Shown piece by piece: positions 1-5,188 of a stretch of 5,556 bases of DNA. The stretch covers positions 405 through 5,960 of the forward strand of contig JAPLPC010000073.1 of the NCBI GenBank assembly GCA_026400425.1, written 5' to 3'. A model generated the notes under the pieces. It was not told the origin of the DNA. It searched no databases and saw nothing but the letters and a program-made list of their open reading frames with translations. This stretch comes from Hyphomicrobiales bacterium (lineage in GTDB: Bacteria > Pseudomonadota > Alphaproteobacteria > Rhizobiales > Xanthobacteraceae). Made by a program: the position numbers and the translations under genes. Every line of letters starts with the position of its first letter. The stretch's first letter is position 1.

Positions 1-1
1 G

Positions 2-448
2 GTGAAGCTCGACGGCCACGATGGGCCGGTGAAGCTGAAAGTGTTCGACTCGCTGTTCGTGCCGTTGGCGAAGTGGTCGATGCTGCTGACCGGCAACTAC
101 CGCTGCATCACGCCGGAGGATCCGCAGGCGATCCGCGACGCCGTGCATGGCGATCTCAAGGTCTCGCAGTCGATCTATGATCATGTCGACGCGATCGCGC
201 GCAAACTCGGTGCGGATCCCGAAGACCAGGTGCCGTTCGCGAAATATGCCAAGGCGGCGGAAAGCCTGCTGAAGCCGTCATCGGCAGCGCGTGCAGTCGC
301 AGCCGGCGCGCCATTCATCGAACGCGTCGATCTTTTGGTGAAGCTGATCTCGCATCAACTCGGCATGGCCAACGCGCATATCGACCGCACCGTCGATATC
401 GTCGACCAGAAACTCAACGAGCGACTGGAATCGAGCGCGGGGATCTGA
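2..448 (+). CDS. C-terminal part of a probable ketopantoate reductase-like (ApbA/PanE family) protein, 5' partial
   Basis: The frame is open to the left edge, so the GTG at base 2 is probably an internal Val codon and the gene starts outside the window. About 148 residues are visible, ending at TGA 446-448. They are mostly helical. The layout matches the C-terminal helical domain of ketopantoate reductases: a Lys-Trp helix with a following LTG (residues 24-31), a helix ending in a KLGAD turn (about 68-72), then a Pro-Ser-Ser helix running into AGAPFIERVD and a terminal helix ending in a Leu-Gly-Met turn (about 92-121). The family reduces a 2-keto acid such as 2-dehydropantoate with NADPH in the cytosol. 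Many alphaproteobacterial paralogues are not true PanE, and the spacing around the conserved Glu is one residue off E. coli PanE, so I assign the fold and not the substrate. The N-terminal Rossmann domain, which would settle the family, lies outside the window. The gene is convergent with tctA. Confidence 0.55.
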   Translation: MKLDGHDGPVKLKVFDSLFVPLAKWSMLLTGNYRCITPEDPQAIRDAVHGDLKVSQSIYDHVDAIARKLGADPEDQVPFAKYAKAAESLLKPSSAARAVAAGAPFIERVDLLVKLISHQLGMANAHIDRTVDIVDQKLNERLESSAGI

Positions 449-464
449 GGCCATATGCAGCCTC

Positions 465-566
465 CCTCATCCTGAGGCGCGCGCTTCTTGCGCGCGTCTC
501 AAAGGATGGAGATGCGGTGGACAGTTCATGGTTCGAGACGGCGCTACGCGCCTCCTCACCATGAGG
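465..566. repeat. Interspersed two-hairpin palindromic repeat between convergent genes
   Basis: Two hairpins lie side by side. In the first, GAGGCGCGCGC (474-484) pairs with GCGCGCGTCTC (490-500) around the loop TTCTT with a single G-T wobble; it is extended by CATCCT (468-473) against AGGATG (503-508) across a two-base bulge. In the second, CATGGT (527-532) pairs with ACCATG (558-563), with inner GGCGC (540-544) against GCGCC (548-552). The outer ends are near copies of each other: CCTCATCCTGAGG at 465-477 and CCTCACCATGAGG at 554-566. I recall very similar elements, with the same CATCCTGAGG and TTCGAGACG words, scattered widely in Bradyrhizobium and Rhodopseudomonas genomes. It sits 17 bases after the stop of the first gene and 25 bases beyond the stop of tctA. 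It could therefore end or stabilise both converging transcripts, although neither strand has a T-run of a classical terminator. Confidence 0.8.
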
Positions 567-591
567 TCCGAGTTAGTCATGCGCGGGACGA

Positions 592-2100
592 TTACGCCCC
601 CTCGTCCAGCGCCACGAGCTCGCGCTTGCGGCGCAGTGACGGCAGCATCGGCACGATCAGCAGGATGGCGGCCAGCACCAGGCAGGCCGCCGAGATCGGA
701 CGCTCGACGAAGGTCATCAGGTCGCCCTGCGACAGGATCAGCGACTTGCGCAGATTGTTCTCCAGGAGTGGCCCCAGCACGAAAGCCAGCACCAGCGGCG
801 CCGGCTCGTAGCCGAATTTGCGCATGAAATAGCCGATGATGCCGAAGGCGATCATCACATAGACGTCGAACACGTTGTTGCTCGAGCAATAGACACCGAT
901 GATGGTGAACAGCACGATCAGCGGAAACAGCACGTTGTAGGGCAGCTTCAGCAGCTTCACCCACATGCCGATCAAGGGCAGGTTCAAGACCAGCAACATC
1001 GCGTTGCCGATATACATGCTGGCGACGATGCCCCAGAACAGGCCGGGATTCTGCGTGATCAACAGCGGTCCCGGCTGCAATCCGTGAATGACGAAGGCGC
1101 CGAGCAGCAGCGCCATCACCACATTGGGCGGGATGCCGAGCGTCATCAGCGGAATGAAGGCGCCGCCCGCGGCCGCATTGTTGGCCGCCTCCGGACCCGC
1201 CACGCCTTCGATGGCGCCGTGGCCGAACCGCTCGGGGGTTTTCGACAGTCGCTTCTCCAGCGCATAGGAGGCGAACGAGGCCACCACCGCGCCGCCGCCC
1301 GGCAGAATCCCGAGAAAGAATCCCATGAGGGTGCCGCGACCGATCGGGCCGGCGCTGCGCTTCCAGTCGTCCTTGTTCGGCAGCAATTGCGTGATTTTCG
1401 CGTTAATGACGTCGCGTTTGATCGCCTGTTCGGTGTTGATCAGGACTTCGGCCAGGCCGAACAATCCCATCACGACGGGCACCAGACCGATGCCGTCGAT
1501 CAGTTCGATACGGCCGAATGTCAGACGCGGCTGCGCGGTGATGCTGTCGAGACCGACAAGGCCGAGCACGATGCCGATGCAGGCCATCAGCAGCGCCTTG
1601 GCCATCGAGCCCTGAGTGAGGAAGGTCAGCACGACGAGGCCGAGCACCATCAGGCTGAAATATTCGGCCGGACCGAATGCGATCGCCACGCTGGCGAGTT
1701 TCGGCGCCACCAGCATCAACGCGATCAGCGCGAAGGTGCCCGCGATGAAGGAGCCGAGCGCGGAGATGCCGAGCGCCGGACCGGCGCGGCCCTGCTTGGC
1801 CATCTGGTGGCCGTCGAGGCAGGTGACCACCGACGCCGCCTCGCCGGGAATGTTGACCAGGATCGACGTCGTCGATCCCCCATACATCGAGCCGTAATAG
1901 ATGCCGGCCATCATGATGATGCCGGATTCGGGCGTGCCCGACAGCGTCACCGGCAGCAGCAGCGACATCGCCGAGATCGGCCCGATGCCCGGCAGCACGC
2001 CGACCAGCGTGCCGATGAAGACGCCGATGAAGCAGTACAGAAGATTGACGGGCAGCAGCGCGACGCCGAAGCCGTGAAACACATTGGTGAGGACGTCCAT
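592..2100 (-). CDS. tctA: Tripartite tricarboxylate transporter large permease subunit TctA
   Basis: This is the large, multi-spanning inner-membrane subunit (502 aa; the family is about 500) of a tripartite tricarboxylate transporter, a secondary system that takes up a carboxylate delivered by periplasmic TctC. Two half-repeats each carry the family's Pro-Gly loop: GVLPGIGP (34-41) and GILPGGG (264-270). Other family blocks are GGSTTSILVNIPGEAASV (74-91), DGHQMAKQGRAGPALGISALG (96-116) and ANNAAAGGAFIPLMTLGIPP (306-325). Most of the rest is hydrophobic helix, and the protein ends in a short basic then acidic tail. The ATG at 2098-2100 is preceded by AAGGAG (2108-2113) with a 7-nt spacer. This Shine-Dalgarno overlaps the tctB stop codon, so the two genes are probably translationally coupled. 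It is the last gene of tctCBA. The transported substrate cannot be read from the sequence. Confidence 0.95.
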   Translation of the reverse strand: MDVLTNVFHGFGVALLPVNLLYCFIGVFIGTLVGVLPGIGPISAMSLLLPVTLSGTPESGIIMMAGIYYGSMYGGSTTSILVNIPGEAASVVTCLDGHQMAKQGRAGPALGISALGSFIAGTFALIALMLVAPKLASVAIAFGPAEYFSLMVLGLVVLTFLTQGSMAKALLMACIGIVLGLVGLDSITAQPRLTFGRIELIDGIGLVPVVMGLFGLAEVLINTEQAIKRDVINAKITQLLPNKDDWKRSAGPIGRGTLMGFFLGILPGGGAVVASFASYALEKRLSKTPERFGHGAIEGVAGPEAANNAAAGGAFIPLMTLGIPPNVVMALLLGAFVIHGLQPGPLLITQNPGLFWGIVASMYIGNAMLLVLNLPLIGMWVKLLKLPYNVLFPLIVLFTIIGVYCSSNNVFDVYVMIAFGIIGYFMRKFGYEPAPLVLAFVLGPLLENNLRKSLILSQGDLMTFVERPISAACLVLAAILLIVPMLPSLRRKRELVALDEGA

Positions 2101-2107
2101 GCGATCG

Positions 2108-2113
2108 CTCCTT
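2108..2113 (-). promoter_or_regulatory. Ribosome binding site of tctA overlapping the tctB stop
   Basis: On the minus strand AAGGAG lies 7 nt before the tctA ATG, and its first base is the last base of the tctB TGA. This fixes the tctA start and suggests that ribosomes finishing tctB can re-initiate on tctA, keeping the two membrane subunits in proportion. Confidence 0.75.
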
Positions 2114-2598
2114 CAACCAATCTCGAACGTGCCGGTGGGCAGCATGATCGACAGACCATGCTTGAGCACCCACCATACGCCCACCGGCGCCAGCACCGCG
2201 AGCGGCACCGCCAGCGTCCAGCGCACCGGATCGATGATCCGCAACAGCAACAGTATCAGCGGGATCGTCGCGATCAGGAAGCCGAGCGGCTCCAGCGCGA
2301 AGGCATAGGCGATCAGGCAGGCGATGATCAGCACCGGTTTGCTCCAGCGCACATCCTCCCAACGCGAGCCGAAGGTCGGCCCGCCTTCCGTCACCGAAGC
2401 GAGAATGATGCTGACCGCGAAGGCGCACATCAAGAGGCCCAGATAGAACAGCATGAAGCCGGAGCCAGGATCGTTGATGGTCCCGAGTTTCAGCTTGAGG
2501 CCGGAGCGGATCACGAACACCCCGAGCCCAAGACCGATGACGCCGGTCCAGAATTCGGAATTGTTGAGACGAAAGGGCGGGCGCGTGGTGGAGGACAT
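2113..2598 (-). CDS. tctB: Tripartite tricarboxylate transporter small subunit TctB
   Basis: This is the small membrane subunit (161 aa from the chosen start; the family is about 140-170) that partners TctA. The sequence is poorly conserved, as is usual for TctB, but the architecture fits. A short polar N terminus (1-14) is followed by hydrophobic segments at about 16-31, 47-68, 88-121 (two close helices) and 128-146. The C terminus, KHGLSIMLPTG (146-156), is the usual TctB ending. The frame is open upstream to an ATG at 2685, but that extension is encoded by the palindromic repeat and has no TctB character, so I chose the ATG at 2596-2598. Its Shine-Dalgarno is weak (GAAAG, 6 nt upstream), which leaves some doubt about the exact start. 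It lies between tctC, 122 bases upstream, and tctA, 12 bases downstream. Confidence 0.9.
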   Translation of the reverse strand: MSSTTRPPFRLNNSEFWTGVIGLGLGVFVIRSGLKLKLGTINDPGSGFMLFYLGLLMCAFAVSIILASVTEGGPTFGSRWEDVRWSKPVLIIACLIAYAFALEPLGFLIATIPLILLLLRIIDPVRWTLAVPLAVLAPVGVWWVLKHGLSIMLPTGTFEIG

Positions 2599-2609
2599 AG
2601 GGAGCTTTC

Positions 2610-2619
2610 GGCAATTGCC
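2610..2619. repeat. 10-bp perfect palindrome in front of tctB
   Basis: GGCAATTGCC is a perfect 10-bp palindrome 11 bases upstream of the tctB ATG, directly against the end of the larger repeat. It could be a protein binding site, a leftover of the repeat insertion, or chance. Confidence 0.35.
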
Positions 2620-2708
2620 ATGTAGGGTGGGCAAAGGCGCACTGGCGCCGTGCCCACCATCTTCGGTGCGGATGATGGTGGGCACGCTTCGCTTTGCCCA
2701 CCCTACAT
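2620..2708. repeat. Long palindromic interspersed repeat inside the tct operon
   Basis: An 89-bp near-complete palindrome. ATGTAGGGTGGGCAAAG (2620-2636) pairs perfectly over 17 bp with 2692-2708. Further in, GTGCCCACCATC (2650-2661) pairs perfectly over 12 bp with GATGGTGGGCAC (2674-2685), with the 12-nt loop at 2662-2673. Between these arms the left side holds an extra small hairpin (GGCGC 2636-2640, ACTG loop, GCGCC 2645-2649) that the right side lacks. The words GTAGGGTGGGCAAAG and GTGCCCACCATC are ones I recall as a high-copy intergenic repeat in Bradyrhizobium and relatives. It begins 12 bases after the tctC stop and ends 21 bases before the tctB start. In the mRNA it would form a very stable structure that could protect the 3' end of tctC or reduce readthrough into tctBA. 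Confidence 0.9.
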
Positions 2709-2720
2709 TCGTGATCGTGC

Positions 2721-3701
2721 CTATTTCTTCCCGAGCCCGATGCTCTCGATCACCTTGCGCTCCGACGCCGTCACTTCGACGACGAACTTCTTGTAGTCCT
2801 CGGTGTTCTTATAGTTCGGGATCATGTCGAATTTCGCCAGCGTGGCGATGACAGCCGGATCTTCGATCGCCTTCTTGAAGGCATCGTGCAGCTTGGCGAC
2901 GATCTTCGGGTCCATGCCTTTCGGGCCCGCAATGCCGAACGGCGAATCGTACACCATCGGATAGCCGCTCTCCTTCAGCGTGGGCGCATCGGGGAAATTC
3001 GGCGAGCGCTTGTCGGTCCACACCATCAGGAGACGCAGCTTGCCGGCGTCGACCAGCGGCCGCCAGCCGGTGGAATCCGCCTGCAGCATGGTGTGATTGC
3101 CGAGCACGGCTGCGTTGGTCTCGGCACCGCCCTTGAACGGCACCTGCGTCAGCTTGATGCCGGCCATGGCCGCGATCTGCTCCATGCCGACATGCAGCGA
3201 GGTGCCGGCGCCCGGCGTTGCATAGGTCACCTTGCCTGGATTGGCCTTGGCGAAGTCCACCACGTCCTTCCAGGTCTTGAACTGCGACTCAGCATTGGTG
3301 GTGATGCCGAACGTGTAGCCGGTGAGATGGATGATATAGCTGAAATCCTTGTCCGGATTCCACGACACCTCCTGCATCAGCGGGAGCCGGAATACGGTGA
3401 TTGGAATTTGCGAGATGGTGTAGCCATCAGGCTTTGCTGCGGCCGCCATGGTGGCCGGCCCGACCGTGCCGCCGCCGCCGCCTTTGTTGTCGATCGCGAT
3501 CGGCTGGCCGAGATGTTTCGACGCCGCATCGGCGATCGCACGCATGGAGATGTCGGTGGAGCCGCCGGCCGGCCACGGGACGATCAGCGTGATCGGCTTA
3601 GTGGGATAATCCTGCGCACGGACAATCGTGGCGGTGCCGAGTGTCGCGATCGCGGCAGCAGCGATGGATAGCGAAAAAGCAATGCGATTGCGTCGCAGCA
3701 T
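2721..3701 (-). CDS. tctC: Tripartite tricarboxylate transporter periplasmic substrate-binding protein TctC (Bug family)
   Basis: This is an exported solute receptor (326 aa; the family is about 320-330) that captures a small carboxylate in the periplasm and hands it to TctA/TctB. A basic start (LRRNR) and a hydrophobic Ala-rich stretch (8-24) lead to a likely signal-peptidase I site at about VRA-Q or RAQ-D (28-31). The mature protein opens with DYPTKPITLIVPWPAGGSTD (31-50), the family's first ligand-loop signature. It continues with NKGGGGGTVG (72-81), TPGAGTSLHVG (162-172), VPFKGG (187-192) and FPDAPTLKESGYP (236-248). The ATG at 3699-3701 has a strong GGGGGAG five bases upstream (3707-3713). 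It is the first gene of tctCBA and is separated from tctB by a palindromic repeat. Bug proteins are numerous in these bacteria and bind varied organic acids, so the ligand cannot be named from sequence. Confidence 0.95.
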   Translation of the reverse strand: MLRRNRIAFSLSIAAAAIATLGTATIVRAQDYPTKPITLIVPWPAGGSTDISMRAIADAASKHLGQPIAIDNKGGGGGTVGPATMAAAAKPDGYTISQIPITVFRLPLMQEVSWNPDKDFSYIIHLTGYTFGITTNAESQFKTWKDVVDFAKANPGKVTYATPGAGTSLHVGMEQIAAMAGIKLTQVPFKGGAETNAAVLGNHTMLQADSTGWRPLVDAGKLRLLMVWTDKRSPNFPDAPTLKESGYPMVYDSPFGIAGPKGMDPKIVAKLHDAFKKAIEDPAVIATLAKFDMIPNYKNTEDYKKFVVEVTASERKVIESIGLGKK

Positions 3702-3727
3702 GACGTCTCCCCCTGTTTTTTGGTGCG

Positions 3728-3741
3728 AGGGTTCGTACCCT
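3728..3741 (-). promoter_or_regulatory. Small inverted repeat in the tctC leader
   Basis: AGGGT (3728-3732) and ACCCT (3737-3741) are perfect inverted repeats around a 4-nt loop. They lie 26-40 bases before the tctC start and downstream of the suggested promoter. It could be a short leader hairpin or an operator half-site pair. The stem is only 5 bp, so chance is quite possible. Confidence 0.25.
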
Positions 3742-3759
3742 GACCTTTGTTGTGACGGC

Positions 3760-3787
3760 AGTGTAGCGTGGAAATCGTCGCTGCAAA
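3760..3787 (-). promoter_or_regulatory. Possible sigma-70-type promoter of tctCBA
   Basis: Reading the minus strand, TTTGCA or TTGCAG (3781-3787) is followed after 15-16 bases by TACACT (3760-3765). That is a fair -35/-10 match, with transcription starting around 3750, about 50 bases ahead of tctC. The spacer is shorter than the ideal 17, so this is a candidate only. The inverted repeat at 3772-3835 overlaps its -35 side. Confidence 0.35.
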
Positions 3788-3835
3788 GTGCGTCTTACGT
3801 CGTATCGCTGCCTGACAGACGATAAGCGACGATTT
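3772..3835. promoter_or_regulatory. Perfect 11-bp inverted repeat upstream of tctC (candidate operator)
   Basis: AAATCGTCGCT (3772-3782) and AGCGACGATTT (3825-3835) are exact reverse complements, with centres 53 bases apart, or about five helical turns. The proximal arm overlaps the suggested -35 box of tctC. This suits a dimeric or tetrameric regulator binding two sites on the same DNA face, or a long hairpin. No regulator gene is visible in the window, so the role is inferred. Confidence 0.4.
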
Positions 3836-3999
3836 GTCCGCCGCACCAGTCACTCCTGACATTCGCGCAGGCCACAAACAGCGCTCGGCTCAGCACGATC
3901 AACTGCCACAGCGCAACCGAAGGTAGGACCTTGAAATTTTTGGACTGCGTGTCGGATCGACGTTGCCTGCTTCGTCCTTGGACCAGTACTGCATCGGTT

Positions 4000-4008
4000 G
4001 AAAGGACA
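4000..4008 (+). promoter_or_regulatory. Ribosome binding site that decides the TTG start of the VOC gene
   Basis: GAAAGGACA contains AAGGA (4002-4006) with a 7-nt spacer to TTG 4014-4016. The next in-frame ATG (4023) would lie 16 nt away. The same nine bases occur at 4442-4450 at exactly the same distance from the next gene's ATG, which supports both starts. Confidence 0.75.
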
Positions 4009-4013
4009 ACGCC

Positions 4014-4433
4014 TTGAGCAAGATGATTTTCGTGAACCTGCCTGTCAGCGATCTGCCCCGCGCCGTCGCTTTCTATGAAGCGGTGGGCGCCACCAGGAAT
4101 CCGCAATTTTCCGACGACACCGCAGCCTGCATGGTGTTGTCCGATATCATCCACGTGATGTTGCTGACCCATGACAAGTATCGGCAGTTCACGGCGAAGA
4201 CGATCGTCGATGCGAAGACCGCGAGTGAGGTGCTGATCTGCATCTCCGCCGACAGCCGCGACGAGGTCGATGGCATCATCGGCAAAGCCAAAGCCGCCGG
4301 CGGCGGTCTCGATCCGACGCCGATCCAGGATTTCGGCTTCATGTATGGGCGAAGTTACGAGGATCCCGACGGCCATATCTGGGAAGTGATGTGGATGGAC
4401 ATGGCCGCGGCAAAGACCGCAATGGCGACCTGA
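4014..4433 (+). CDS. VOC (glyoxalase/bleomycin resistance) superfamily protein, TTG start
   Basis: This is a 139-aa cytosolic protein with a single vicinal-oxygen-chelate domain made of two beta-alpha-beta-beta-beta halves. The N terminus MSKMIFVNLPVSDLPRAVAFYEAVGA (1-26) is the first strand and helix. QFSDDTAACMVLSDIIHVMLLTHDKY (31-56) forms the next strands. The second half begins near SEVLICISADSRDEVDG (71-87) and ends with FGFMYGRSYEDPDGHIWEVMWMD (107-129), whose Glu in HIWE is the usual last metal ligand. The first-strand position where glyoxalase I has His is Asn here (VNLP), so classical glyoxalase I activity is unlikely. Proteins of this subgroup are usually annotated only as VOC or glyoxalase-like. 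The TTG start is supported by an AAGGA seven bases upstream and gives the family's typical MSKMIFVNLPV opening. It is the first gene of a pair with the PhnB-like gene 22 bases downstream. The substrate is unknown. Confidence 0.9.
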   Translation: MSKMIFVNLPVSDLPRAVAFYEAVGATRNPQFSDDTAACMVLSDIIHVMLLTHDKYRQFTAKTIVDAKTASEVLICISADSRDEVDGIIGKAKAAGGGLDPTPIQDFGFMYGRSYEDPDGHIWEVMWMDMAAAKTAMAT

Positions 4434-4455
4434 GCGAACACGAAAGGACACGACG

Positions 4456-4934
4456 ATGTCGAAGATTTCCCCGTGCATCTGGTACGCGACCGAAGCCGAA
4501 CAGGCCGCCACATTCTACTGCTCGCTGGTGCCTCGCTCTTCGATCGACCGCGTCCAGCGCGCGCCGATCGACTATCCGGCGGCAAGGCCGGCGATGTGCT
4601 GGTGGTCGGCTTCACGCTGGCCGGCCAGAGCTTCATCGGCCTCAACGGCGGCAGCGCCGCCACCTTCAGCAACGCCGTGTCCTTCACCATCCATTGCGAC
4701 GATCAGGCTGAAGTCGATTGCGTCTGGGATGCCATTCTGAACCATGGCGGCAAAGCGAACGCCTGCGGCTGGATCAACGACCGCTGGGGCGTGCCATGGC
4801 AGATCGTGCCGAACGGCTTTACGGAGATGCTCGCCAGCGAGAATGGCGAAGGCGCCAAGCGCGCGATGACCGCCATGATGGGCATGATCAAGCTCGACAT
4901 GGCCGCGCTGCAGAAGGCCTTCGACGGCGCCTAG
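4456..4934 (+). pseudogene. PhnB-like VOC protein (3-dmu-9_3-mt type) interrupted by a one-base deletion
   Basis: Two overlapping frames together encode one protein of the PhnB-like VOC family, sometimes mislabelled as a 3-demethylubiquinone methyltransferase. Frame one runs from the ATG at 4456 (AAGGA seven bases upstream): MSKISPCIWYATEAEQAATFY and on to RAPIDYP, 41 residues to base 4578. The protein continues in the -1 frame from 4578 with GGKAGDVLVVGFTLAGQSFIGLNGG and ends with CGWINDRWGVPWQIVP, a Met-rich helix and KLDMAALQKAFDGA at TAG 4932-4934. The family normally reads DYPGGKAGDVL, so one G is missing at 4578-4579. Restored, the protein is 159 aa, the usual family length. Without the shift, translation runs out of frame to about residue 94. 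The site is not a canonical slippery heptamer, so programmed frameshifting is unlikely; a recent inactivating mutation or a sequencing error fits better. It is in an operon with the upstream VOC gene. Confidence 0.85.
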
Positions 4935-4993
4935 AAGTCGTTTTGCAGCCACACGGCCATCGATGGCGTACCGCAACCATGGCCTGCTCGACG

Positions 4994-5028
4994 TTCCGCT
5001 AACCGAATGGCGGAAAAGCGGATTTCCG
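4994..5028 (+). terminator. Weak overlapping hairpins after the VOC operon (possible terminator)
   Basis: TTCCGC (4994-4999) can pair with GCGGAA (5010-5015), or alternatively CGGAAA (5011-5016) with TTTCCG (5023-5028). The two stems exclude each other and neither is followed by a T-run. They lie between the end of the PhnB-like gene and the tRNA promoter, where a terminator would be expected, but the structure is weak. Confidence 0.2.
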
Positions 5029-5040
5029 GCGAAGCCTTGC

Positions 5041-5069
5041 TTGACAGGGTGTCATGCGCGTCCTTATAA
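5041..5069 (+). promoter_or_regulatory. Consensus-like sigma-70 promoter of the tRNA gene
   Basis: A perfect -35 TTGACA (5041-5046) and TTATAA (5064-5069) are separated by exactly 17 bases. Transcription would start near 5076, about 36 bases before the tRNA. The bases right after the -10 (GCGGCCCG) are very G+C-rich, the kind of discriminator typical of stable-RNA promoters under stringent (ppGpp) control. That regulation is inferred from the pattern. Confidence 0.8.
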
Positions 5070-5111
5070 GCGGCCCGTTCACGGCGCGGCTTTAGGCTGC
5101 CGTGACGCCTT

Positions 5112-5188
5112 GGCGGGGTAGCTCAGCTGGTTAGAGCACGGGAATCATAATCCTGGGGTCGGGGGTTCGAGTCCCTCTCCCGCTACCA
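5112..5188 (+). tRNA. tRNA-Met (anticodon CAT), probably the elongator
   Basis: This is a full 77-nt cloverleaf with encoded CCA. The acceptor is GGCGGGG (5112-5118) with TCCCGCT (5178-5184), having G-T wobbles at the first and last pairs. The D stem is GCTC/GAGC (5121-5124, 5134-5137). The anticodon stem is CGGGA/TCCTG (5139-5143, 5151-5155) with loop ATCATAA, T33 at 5145 and CAT at 5146-5148. The variable loop is GGGTC, and the T arm is GGGGG/CCCTC around TTCGAGT. The discriminator is A5185. It lacks the GGG/CCC anticodon-stem triplets of initiator tRNA, and its first acceptor pair is G-T where an initiator has a C-A mismatch. The body resembles elongator tRNA-Met, including the GGCGG acceptor start I recall from other alphaproteobacteria. 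A tRNA-Ile whose CAT is modified to lysidine cannot be fully excluded. No clear terminator follows; 5189-5348 holds only a weak 8-bp inverted repeat. Confidence 0.92.

Larger units (their letters stand above)
3702..4013. other. Divergent intergenic region between tctC and the VOC genes
   Basis: This 312-base stretch carries no convincing gene. Its tctC-proximal half holds the Shine-Dalgarno, a small hairpin, a possible promoter and an 11-bp inverted repeat, each listed separately. The VOC-proximal half (about 3840-4000) has no clear -35/-10 pair for the rightward operon. It contains an A/T-rich patch at 3931-3941 and the 8-bp palindrome CAGTACTG at 3984-3991, 22 bases before the VOC start. 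Short frames that cross it lack a Shine-Dalgarno and recognisable protein character. Confidence 0.6.

Noticed and set aside
1126..1150. TctA carrying GIPP instead of GIPG in the second signature region
   Set aside because: I recall the GIPPN variant in many proteobacterial TctA proteins, so it is a subfamily feature and not a defect.
1084..2625. A 513-codon open frame on the plus strand, antisense to tctA and tctB
   Set aside because: It is rich in Arg, His, Gln, Asp and Glu with no domain character and mirrors the codon bias of the real genes on the other strand, a common artefact of high-G+C DNA. It also runs through the palindromic repeat region.
2599..2685. N-terminal extension of TctB to the ATG at 2685
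   Set aside because: The extra 29 residues are encoded largely by the interspersed repeat and do not look like a TctB N terminus; the start at 2598 gives the normal family length.
1403..2701. A 432-codon minus-strand frame overlapping tctB and tctA
   Set aside because: It is out of frame with both recognised transporter subunits, is dominated by Arg, Ala and His, and starts inside the palindromic repeat.
465..2708. CRISPR array or paired ends of one mobile element formed by the two repeats
   Set aside because: The two repeats are unrelated in sequence, each occurs once, and the DNA between them is the intact tctBA pair, not spacers or a transposase.
3795..4511. A 238-codon minus-strand frame covering the intergenic region and the VOC gene
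   Set aside because: Most of it is the antisense shadow of the intact VOC gene, and the remaining part in the intergenic region has no Shine-Dalgarno or recognisable motif.
4570..4590. Programmed -1 ribosomal frameshift in the PhnB-like gene
   Set aside because: There is no canonical slippery heptamer at the junction, no obvious stimulatory stem-loop directly downstream, and I know of no frameshifting in this family.
4572..4976. Minus-strand frame opposite the PhnB-like gene
   Set aside because: It is an antisense shadow; the plus-strand reading has clear family motifs on both sides of the frameshift.
5112..5188. tRNA gene as the attachment site of an integrated element
   Set aside because: No integrase, no second copy of the tRNA 3' end and no change in gene character appear downstream; the next gene is an ordinary metabolic hydrolase.
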